This document shows positions 1-5,793 of a stretch of DNA of 8,304 nt, one piece after another. The notes under the pieces are model-generated. The model was given only the letters and a program-made list of their open reading frames with translations, did no database searches and was not told the origin of the DNA. The stretch covers positions 1-8,304 of the forward strand of contig JAUWFP010000079.1 of assembly GCA_030606845.1 (NCBI GenBank), in the 5' to 3' direction. The translations under genes and the position numbers were made by a program. The stretch's first letter is position 1. Each line of letters begins with the position of its first letter. Source of the stretch: Anaerolineales bacterium. GTDB taxonomy: Bacteria; Chloroflexota; Anaerolineae; Anaerolineales; E44-bin32.

Positions 1-2
1 GG

Positions 3-2414
3 GTTGGTTTTGTGTTTGCCCTGCTGTTGGTAGTTGGAATTGGAACAGCGGCTTTCCTGATGGCCTTATCTTATGCCGATCTAACCTCGAATCTTCCCCC
101 TTCGGAAGATTTAGAACAGATCTTCGGTTCCGCAGGGCGAGAGTCTTTCCGACCAGTCAAGTTCTATGACCGAACCGGTGACAAACTCCTTTTGGATGTG
201 CTTCACCCTCAGGCACAGAGCCGGCGCTGGTTGTACCTGGACCCGGACGGACCGATCGATCTGCCCGAGCATGTGCTTGAGGCTACGATAGCGATCCAAG
301 ACGAAACCTTCTGGTCAAACCCTGGATATAACCCGAAAGAGGTGGTTCAAGCGCTGCTGAGCTATCTCGAGCCCCAGGGGGCTCAAGAGATTGGCCCCTC
401 GATAAGTCAACAGCTGGTACAGGCGCAATTGCTGCCGCTTGCAGGCGCAGCGCGTTCTCCCGAGAAACAATCCTTACAAAGAATGATCCTGGCGGCCGAG
501 GTAACTCAAGAATACCCCAAGGAAAAAATCCTCGAGTGGTATATCAACAGCGCCGACTATGGGAACCATGCCTATGGGATTGACGCTGCGGCGCTGGTGT
601 ATTTCGCCAAGCATGCCTCAGATCTCACCCTCCCCGAAAGTGCGATGTTGGCGTCCATCCCTCTTAATCCATCCCTGAACCCGGTTGAAGCTCCAAAAGA
701 GGCGAAGGAACGGCAGGCGGAGACCTTGAGGGCGATGGTGCGAATGGGAGCGATCACTAACCACGAAGCCCAATTGGCTCTTGCACAGACATTGGAGATC
801 AAGCATGAGGCCGTTGAGCGTCCAGACCACCTCCAGGCGCTGATTGAGTACCTCCAGATAGAAGTGCTTGAGATGTTTGGAGAGGATGCTCTGGGGCGAA
901 GCGGATTACGGATTCAAACCACGGTAGACTACGACCTGCAATTACAAGCTCATTGCACACTACAAACTCATACCGCCCGACTATCAGGGCTTGAGCCAAG
1001 CGTCATTCTCCCTGCAGCAGACGGAACGGGATGCCTCGCTGCGGGGTTTCTCCCCCCGGTTCGCCCAAGCGACGCAAATCTCGATCACAATATCGAATCG
1101 GGAGGCTTCGTTGTTCTCGATGCGGCCAATGGTGAGATTCTTGCTCTGGCGGGACCTGTTTCTGTTATTAGACCTACCGGAATGACCTTCTCCCCATTTG
1201 TGTATCTGACGGCTTTCGCACAAGGCTATTCGCCGGGAAGTATGGTCTTGGATATTCCTGCCGATGGTGAATTCACAAATGGGACTTCTGAAGAGCAGGC
1301 GGCACAATATAACGGACCCGTGAGCATCCGCACAGCGCTGGCGAACGGGTACAAATCAGCGAGCGATAGAATCCAATCTTTGATGGGTGTGGACAGCGTC
1401 GAGCGAACGGCTCGTTCAATGGGCGTTGCGTCAGCAACATACGATACGCAAGAGTATCGCCAATCCGGCAATCTGGATTGGGAAGCTTCCCTGATGAATC
1501 TAACCAGCGCCTATGCCGTCCTGGCGAATCAAGGAACGATGGTTGGCGAGTCATCTCCAGTGAATGGGACTGCGAGAAATCCTTTGCAGCCGTCGATCTT
1601 CTCAACGATTGAAGATGGCGCCAGGAGATCAGTATATAGCTTCGAGCCAGAACAGAAAGCAGTTCTTAGCGCTAAGTTAGCTTATTTGATGACAGATGTG
1701 CTGACGGATGAGACGGCACGCAGGTCAACCCTGGGGCAGTCAAATGCCTTGGAGATTGGTAGACCGGCGGGGGCCATTACCTCTGTTGCGGATGACCGTG
1801 ATTTCTGGAGTCTGGGTTACACGCCAAGCCGGGTTGTAGGTGTTTGGCTTGGAAATCCAGACGACGCAGAGCCGGTTGGCTTACATGATATGAACAGTGC
1901 CGCGCCGGTGTGGCATGCTTTGATACGCTACGCAACAAAGGATTTACCGACTGCTGGATGGCAGATACCACCGGGTGTGAATCGCATAGATGTCTGTGAC
2001 CCCTCAGGCCTGCTGCCCACGGTGTACTGCCCTTCGGTTGTGAGTGAAGTTTTCATAAACGGCACTGAGCCAATAACCTTCGATAATCTTTACCAGCCCT
2101 ACCTGGTAAACAAGGAAACGGGCAAGCTTGCGACTCTGAGCACGCCGATCGATCTTGTTGAAGAACGAATATATCTCGTCCCGCCTCCAGAGGCGGCGGA
2201 GTGGGCACAGCTGGTTGGACTAGAAAGACCCCCTCAAGAATATGACACACTCACAGATCTGGATGGTCAGCAACCAGATGTTCGCATCACCACGCCTGCA
2301 TCTTTCTCCTATCTTCGTGACGATATCGTTGTGCGAGGGTATGCGAACCCGGAGAATTTTGATTACTATCGCCTTCAATATGGCAGCGGGTTAAACCCTA
2401 CTCGCTGGGTGTAA
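3..2414 (+). CDS. Class A penicillin-binding protein homologue, catalytically degenerate; 5' partial, ends at premature TAA
   Basis: The frame is open from the left edge, so the start is probably outside the window; a GTG at 12 is the first in-window candidate and is residue 1 here. Residues 1-22 are a membrane helix, then a GT51 peptidoglycan glycosyltransferase fold (about 45-240; landmarks KILEWYIN, AYGIDAAALVYFAK, SAMLASIP) and a transpeptidase fold (about 360-645; landmarks PFVYLTAF, ALAN, RDFWSLGYTP, VVGVWLG). Family members polymerise and cross-link peptidoglycan outside the membrane. Here the key residues are gone. GT51 EDxxF reads QDETF (Q96), and the RKxxE glutamate is R157. SxxK reads MTFS (391-394), SxN reads GYK (446-448), and KTG reads AIT (588-590). 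A cysteine pair (CDPSGLLPTVYC) and a first Ig-like domain (from about 756) follow. Residue 801 is TAA, in mid-domain. The fold call is firm; loss of both activities is inferred from hand alignment. It may be a non-catalytic scaffold or a decaying paralogue. Confidence 0.88.
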   Translation, partial: VGFVFALLLVVGIGTAAFLMALSYADLTSNLPPSEDLEQIFGSAGRESFRPVKFYDRTGDKLLLDVLHPQAQSRRWLYLDPDGPIDLPEHVLEATIAIQDETFWSNPGYNPKEVVQALLSYLEPQGAQEIGPSISQQLVQAQLLPLAGAARSPEKQSLQRMILAAEVTQEYPKEKILEWYINSADYGNHAYGIDAAALVYFAKHASDLTLPESAMLASIPLNPSLNPVEAPKEAKERQAETLRAMVRMGAITNHEAQLALAQTLEIKHEAVERPDHLQALIEYLQIEVLEMFGEDALGRSGLRIQTTVDYDLQLQAHCTLQTHTARLSGLEPSVILPAADGTGCLAAGFLPPVRPSDANLDHNIESGGFVVLDAANGEILALAGPVSVIRPTGMTFSPFVYLTAFAQGYSPGSMVLDIPADGEFTNGTSEEQAAQYNGPVSIRTALANGYKSASDRIQSLMGVDSVERTARSMGVASATYDTQEYRQSGNLDWEASLMNLTSAYAVLANQGTMVGESSPVNGTARNPLQPSIFSTIEDGARRSVYSFEPEQKAVLSAKLAYLMTDVLTDETARRSTLGQSNALEIGRPAGAITSVADDRDFWSLGYTPSRVVGVWLGNPDDAEPVGLHDMNSAAPVWHALIRYATKDLPTAGWQIPPGVNRIDVCDPSGLLPTVYCPSVVSEVFINGTEPITFDNLYQPYLVNKETGKLATLSTPIDLVEERIYLVPPPEAAEWAQLVGLERPPQEYDTLTDLDGQQPDVRITTPASFSYLRDDIVVRGYANPENFDYYRLQYGSGLNPTRWV
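2412..2414 (+). other. In-frame ochre codon interrupting the gene (CAA to TAA likely)
   Basis: The codons run CGC TGG GTG TAA ATT GGG GAT, giving TRWV-stop-IGDD. In this kind of Ig-like domain I expect a glutamine (W-x-Q-I-G), and a single C to T change of CAA gives TAA. The frame is unchanged on both sides, so this is a nonsense codon, not an indel. The kinase gene in this window ends in TAA, so TAA is not reassigned. Readthrough, recent mutation and sequencing or assembly error all remain possible. Confidence 0.8.
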
Positions 2415-2849
2415 ATTGGGGATGACAATAACAAGCAAGCGCGTGGGGGGACGCTGGTGCGCTGGAAGACCGACGGACTCAATGGGTTGTATACGCTTCA
2501 ACTTGTTGTCGTCGATGATGATGGACATATCTCAACCCATGCCATCCATGTTACGGTGGACAACCAACCACCGCACGTCGAGATACTGCTGCCCGAACCC
2601 GACCAGGTCCTGCGTGGGAACAGCCGGCAGGAGATGGTGATAGAGGTTGAGGTGACCGACAATTTCGGCGTTGAACGGGTCGAGTCATATGTCGATGACA
2701 TTAAAGTTGAAACGGTGACTACACCGCCGTACTCGATCCGTTGGCGGATGCGGACAATTGGTGAACACGAGGTCTATGTTCGGGCGATCGACCTCGCTGG
2801 GAATGTGGCGGAAAGCGATCGGATCCTGTTCACAATAGAGCGGCCATAG
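2415..2849 (+). pseudogene. C-terminal Ig-like part of the penicillin-binding-protein homologue, cut off by the in-frame TAA
   Basis: This stretch lies in exactly the same reading frame as the preceding gene and has no further stop until TAG at 2847-2849. It begins IGDDNNKQARGG and continues WKTDGLNGLYTLQLVVVDD, which completes the Ig-like domain begun upstream. A second Ig-like domain (about 2566-2846; landmarks PPHVEILLP, DNFGVERVE, HEVYVRAIDLAGNVAESD) follows. Such domains commonly end Chloroflexota penicillin-binding proteins outside the cell. A separate gene could only start internally, for example at GTG 2457, but that start has no convincing ribosome binding site, sits inside a domain, and would give a protein with no signal peptide. 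It is better read as the severed tail of a 945-codon gene. Confidence 0.75.
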
Positions 2850-2875
2850 TTGAGGCGCGTTTAAGTGAGAATCAC

Positions 2876-2910
2876 ACAGCTCCCCATGAGTGATACCCAC
2901 GGGGAGCTGT
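2876..2910. terminator. Hairpin between convergent genes, possible bidirectional terminator
   Basis: A perfect 10-base inverted repeat (ACAGCTCCCC at 2876-2885, GGGGAGCTGT at 2901-2910) with a 15-base loop lies between the two convergent stop codons, which are 80 bases apart. Position and GC-rich stem fit a shared terminator. Neither side has a clear T-run, so intrinsic termination is not certain. Confidence 0.5.
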
Positions 2911-2929
2911 TGAGTTGAGGTTTGCAGGG

Positions 2930-4294
2930 CTAGCAGGGCCCCTCTAGGTAGAAACCAACATTGACGCCGCCCACATGTTCACCCGATCCGACTGTAACCG
3001 ACATCGGGTGGGGGGTGCTGTTACATTCTCCTCCGCATCCACAGCCAGCGTACTCCACGGATACGCAGTAATTCCCTGCTGGAATATCGGCGAAAGAGTA
3101 TGCACCGTCGCCGTCTGTTGTCCTCGTGCCGACCACGGAGCCGCTGCACCCGCCGGACCTGAGCGTCACCGTCCTTCCGCTAATACCGCCATCACCGATA
3201 TCGCGGTTGCCGTCGTAATCGAAATCCCGCCAGACTATCCCGGATATCGAACCGGGCAGAACTGGCGTCGGGGTCGGCGGGATGTAGCACACGCCGGGTT
3301 CGGAGCCGGTGGGGATGAAGCCGTATGCCCAACGGCAGGTGTTATCCAGCGAGGCCATCGCCTTCAAGGGGTATTGGCTGCTTTCAGAAGCGGGTGAACC
3401 GGCTTCAACCAGGGTGAAGTGGTCGTGGTAGTCGTACCAGGCAGGATCCTTGATGTTTTCATCGCTCCACGCACCCCACATGAATTCGCCGTCATTGCCG
3501 ATGAGCGAATAGAGAAAGGCGATCTGGATGCGATCGGTATGCCCGGGGTCGCGGCGGATCCATGCTTCGTCGGGTCCGATCCCGTACCCGCTATCGAACA
3601 CGCAATCCTTATAGCCATCTCGAGCAGCGTGTGGGTTGTCCGAAATCATCGCTGTAGGGCCGCCAACATCGCTGTTGGCATCGCGGCACGCACGCACGCT
3701 GTCCGTGGTCCACGCGCTGTCGGGCGGGGCGTTGGCGAGGATCAACCAATCGCCATGGCCGTCGATATCCAGGTCGACCTCCACACCGTAGGCAGCTTCT
3801 GACCCGGCTGGAGGCGGGCCTTCAAGGAAGATTGTGACGTACACCCAGGGTGGTCCCATGCTGAGTTCCGCACGGGTGATATCCAGATACTCCTGGTAAT
3901 CCATAACCTGGGTAGTGAAGGGCCGCTCGAGAAGGTTGATATCAAAATTATCAGCATTGGCTCTTCGCTCTGAGGCGAGAGATGCGCTCGAACGATCGGT
4001 CATAAAGCTTTTCACTGAGCCAGGGTTCGATGGCTGGATCTGATGGGCAACGGTAGGTGTGGGCAGTGCCTCTTCGGTCGCCTCCGCGGGGGGTTGCGTC
4101 GCCCCTGCCGGACTCGTCGCATCAGGTACTATCGTCGCCGCGCCTGATGGCAGATTGGCCTCGACGATTGTTGCCAGCGCTTCCATCGTCTGTGTGGCTG
4201 CGGGGCCGGCGCCGCCAGGCAGGCTGCAGGCTAAGGCCGATATCAACAACACGACGATTGGAAGGAGCATGCGTATCGAGCGTTTTGTATTCAT
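2930..4294 (-). CDS. Secreted lipoprotein with Thr/Pro/Ala linker and C-terminal SdrD-B-like domain
   Basis: I chose the ATG at 4292-4294 because AAGGAG stands 9 bases before it. The longer reading from 4330 puts that motif inside the coding sequence. The protein is 454 residues. It has a lipoprotein signal (KRSIRM, a hydrophobic stretch, then SALAC with Cys23 as the lipidated residue), so it should be anchored outside the membrane. Residues about 24-80 are a low-complexity Ala/Thr/Pro linker. The central region (about 90-320) looks beta-rich and includes VDLDIDGHGDW, a possible calcium-type acidic loop; I do not recognise its family. Residues 347-454 resemble an SdrD-B/Cna-B-like repeat: GSISGIVWRDFDYDGNRD, then DGDGAYSFADIPAGNYCVSV. 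An unusual cysteine group (CGCGGEC, 418-424) and a terminal Cys are present. The role is unknown; surface adhesion or structure is plausible. It has its own upstream gap and is probably monocistronic. Confidence 0.85.
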   Translation of the reverse strand: MNTKRSIRMLLPIVVLLISALACSLPGGAGPAATQTMEALATIVEANLPSGAATIVPDATSPAGATQPPAEATEEALPTPTVAHQIQPSNPGSVKSFMTDRSSASLASERRANADNFDINLLERPFTTQVMDYQEYLDITRAELSMGPPWVYVTIFLEGPPPAGSEAAYGVEVDLDIDGHGDWLILANAPPDSAWTTDSVRACRDANSDVGGPTAMISDNPHAARDGYKDCVFDSGYGIGPDEAWIRRDPGHTDRIQIAFLYSLIGNDGEFMWGAWSDENIKDPAWYDYHDHFTLVEAGSPASESSQYPLKAMASLDNTCRWAYGFIPTGSEPGVCYIPPTPTPVLPGSISGIVWRDFDYDGNRDIGDGGISGRTVTLRSGGCSGSVVGTRTTDGDGAYSFADIPAGNYCVSVEYAGCGCGGECNSTPHPMSVTVGSGEHVGGVNVGFYLEGPC

Positions 4295-4303
4295 AGTTTC
4301 CAT

Positions 4304-4309
4304 CTCCTT
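4304..4309 (-). promoter_or_regulatory. Ribosome binding site of the lipoprotein gene
   Basis: The minus strand reads AAGGAG, then ATGGAAACT, then ATG at 4294. The spacing of 9 bases fits the ATG at 4294. The ATG that touches the motif directly (4301-4303) and the one at 4330 do not fit. This fixes the start of the lipoprotein. Confidence 0.75.
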
Positions 4310-4588
4310 AAGAATGAAGTCGTTTTGCACTCTCTATATCCATAACGCAGAAATCAAGCTTATGTGACACCAAATTTAAAAGTCCGCTGTATCGCTGCGA
4401 TGCTTCTTTCGTATGTGCGTTGGCAAAATATATATTAAACGGACCTATTCAGCCACCTCTCAGCTTAGTAGATGTAAGGAGCGGCGCGTAAAGAATTTCG
4501 CTCACCACACTGATCTTATAGACATAATCGAATTTCTTCGCCCCCGGAACCTGTCCTGAACAGTTCCCATTAGACGAGGTTCCTATGT
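4310..4588. other. Intergenic region upstream of the lipoprotein gene
   Basis: These 279 bases separate the lipoprotein ribosome binding site from the stop of the DUF1786 gene. The region is more AT-rich than its neighbours, with runs such as AAAATATATATTAAAC near 4435. I see no convincing small gene on either strand. It must hold the lipoprotein promoter, but I found no -35/-10 pair with normal spacing; TTGATT and TATAGA on the minus strand near 4335-4360 are only 13 bases apart. A short palindrome and a set of overlapping inverted repeats are listed separately. Confidence 0.5.
4389..4403. promoter_or_regulatory. Short palindrome, possible operator upstream of the lipoprotein gene
   Basis: GTATCGCTGCGATGC is symmetric around the central T: ATCGC and GCGAT match exactly and the flanks nearly so. 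It lies about 95 bases before the lipoprotein ATG, where a regulator could act. Short palindromes also arise by chance and no regulator is identified. Confidence 0.25.
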
Positions 4589-4593
4589 CTAAT
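4546..4593 (-). terminator. Overlapping inverted repeats at the end of the DUF1786 gene
   Basis: Three pairings are possible. ATTAGAC (4569-4575) pairs with GTCTAAT (4587-4593) perfectly, with an 11-base loop, and runs over the stop codon. GGAACCTGT (4546-4554) pairs with ACAGTTCC (4560-4567), with one bulge. GGAACCT (4546-4552) can instead pair with AGGTTCC (4577-4583). The last pairing competes with the second and spans one arm of the first. The position just after the last gene of the minus-strand unit fits a terminator; there is no T-run. Confidence 0.4.
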
Positions 4594-5740
4594 TATCGAC
4601 ATCCCAGGGTGTAATCTCAGAGCCAGTGCCGTGCAGACCAGCGTGGATTGCACCCTGCAGCGTGGGGATTGTGTCCGCCATTGCGGCCAATACGCCAAAG
4701 CAGCCGGTGAGCATCATGTCGCCATAAGGAGCTGCGAGGTAATGTTTCAGGCGAGATTTCAACATCATTGATCGCCGTGGCCCGGTGACGATCACATCGA
4801 AATCCTCACCCTCGAGAGGGAGCGATTCGGGGATGATCGTAAGTGCTCCGTGACCATGGTCGTTAAACACATCCTCGCTTTTTAATGTCCCGGCGGCGAA
4901 TGACTCCAGCAGAGTGTCCAAACGGGCATGGTCGAGCAAACCGGTGTGATGCTCGAAGACGCCTTCAATACCGCTGGGGCCGAGGCGGAAAGCCAATGTG
5001 TGTGCGTTGCCGATGTTTACGATTAGAGAGCGGGCTTGCTGCGCAGCAATAGGGTCGAGTGAGGCGCCGAGCACGGCCGCGGGGGCAGTGTCCATAAGAA
5101 CCAACGGGCAGTCGAGGCCCGCCGCAGATGTCGATACGGCACGCATACGAGAAAGCATTTCCGGCAATTGTTCTGCAGGATAAGCGAAGGCGCTTAAGCG
5201 GTTCTCTTCTAAAATGCGCCGCTTAAGATAGTCGAAACGGAATTTGCGGTCCGAGATATTGGGGGGAGCAGCGCCGTGATCGAAGACCGCCACACCTACC
5301 CCAGCCAGATTGAGTTTGACGCCGAAGGCGTTGAAAGCCTGCCGTATAGCCTCGAGATCGAAGTCCTGGAGTGTGATGCGGCGAACGTTCTCCTTCGATA
5401 GCGCCTCGTCCTCGCTGATGAGCTTCACGCCCATCTCATGTTCAACCCATTCAAGGTCGTCGTTGAATGTTTGCGCCGCCTCAGGTGTGGCGAATACTCG
5501 GTGACCTTGCTCTAGATGGGTCGCTGCTGCCCAATGTGAGGGGCCTCCTCCCATCGTCACGCCGGTGAGAAGGATGTCTTCTCTAAGGAGCGTCGCCTCT
5601 TGTATCTTCTCTCTCACCATCATCGTCGGCGAGGGCATGACCAGCTTGAAACCGTTCTCAAGGGCTAACCCTTCCCGGAAAAGGAAGATATCCTGCGTGC
5701 CCGTGCCAATATCAACAGTTAAAATATGCTTCATCGCCAT
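4589..5740 (-). CDS. DUF1786 family protein, ASKHA/actin-like ATPase fold (predicted)
   Basis: The protein is 383 residues, or 381 if the second ATG (5732-5734, MKHILTVDIG) is used; neither start has a clear ribosome binding site. It matches what I know of DUF1786 (COG4012), a family of unknown function once misnamed pyruvate formate-lyase activating enzyme. Two glycine-rich phosphate-binding-like motifs are visible: VDIGTGTQD (9-17) near the N-terminus and LIVNIGNAHT (239-248) in the second half, as in ASKHA nucleotide-binding folds. Other conserved-looking motifs are TMGGGP (62-67), VFDHGAAP (152-159) and DTAPAAVLGA (217-226). There is no radical-SAM CxxxCxxC motif, so the old enzyme name does not apply. 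No signal peptide or membrane helix is seen, so it should be cytoplasmic. It starts 53 bases after the kinase stop on the same strand, and the two are probably co-transcribed. Substrate and reaction are unknown. Confidence 0.8.
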   Translation of the reverse strand: MAMKHILTVDIGTGTQDIFLFREGLALENGFKLVMPSPTMMVREKIQEATLLREDILLTGVTMGGGPSHWAAATHLEQGHRVFATPEAAQTFNDDLEWVEHEMGVKLISEDEALSKENVRRITLQDFDLEAIRQAFNAFGVKLNLAGVGVAVFDHGAAPPNISDRKFRFDYLKRRILEENRLSAFAYPAEQLPEMLSRMRAVSTSAAGLDCPLVLMDTAPAAVLGASLDPIAAQQARSLIVNIGNAHTLAFRLGPSGIEGVFEHHTGLLDHARLDTLLESFAAGTLKSEDVFNDHGHGALTIIPESLPLEGEDFDVIVTGPRRSMMLKSRLKHYLAAPYGDMMLTGCFGVLAAMADTIPTLQGAIHAGLHGTGSEITPWDVDN

Positions 5741-5793
5741 TCTGTAGATTTCAATCGGTATGAATATCTGATGTGAAAATCGCCAGGTTGAAG

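Noticed and set aside
2412..2414. TAA reassigned to a sense codon in this organism
   Set aside because: The kinase gene in the same window ends with a TAA at the expected end of its propeller, so TAA works as a stop here.
2416..2640. Open frame starting just after the TAA, read as a new gene or as a sign of a frameshift
   Set aside because: It is in a different frame from the recognisable Ig-like protein and its translation looks like an out-of-frame shadow. The true continuation is in the original frame, so the break is a nonsense codon and not a frameshift.
2975..3802. Two plus-strand open frames opposite the lipoprotein gene
   Set aside because: They lie antisense to a gene with signal peptide, lipobox and recognisable domain. 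Their translations are low-complexity and resemble no family.
4295..4330. Upstream start for the lipoprotein at 4330
   Set aside because: It would place the Shine-Dalgarno motif inside the coding sequence and put a charged extension before the signal peptide.
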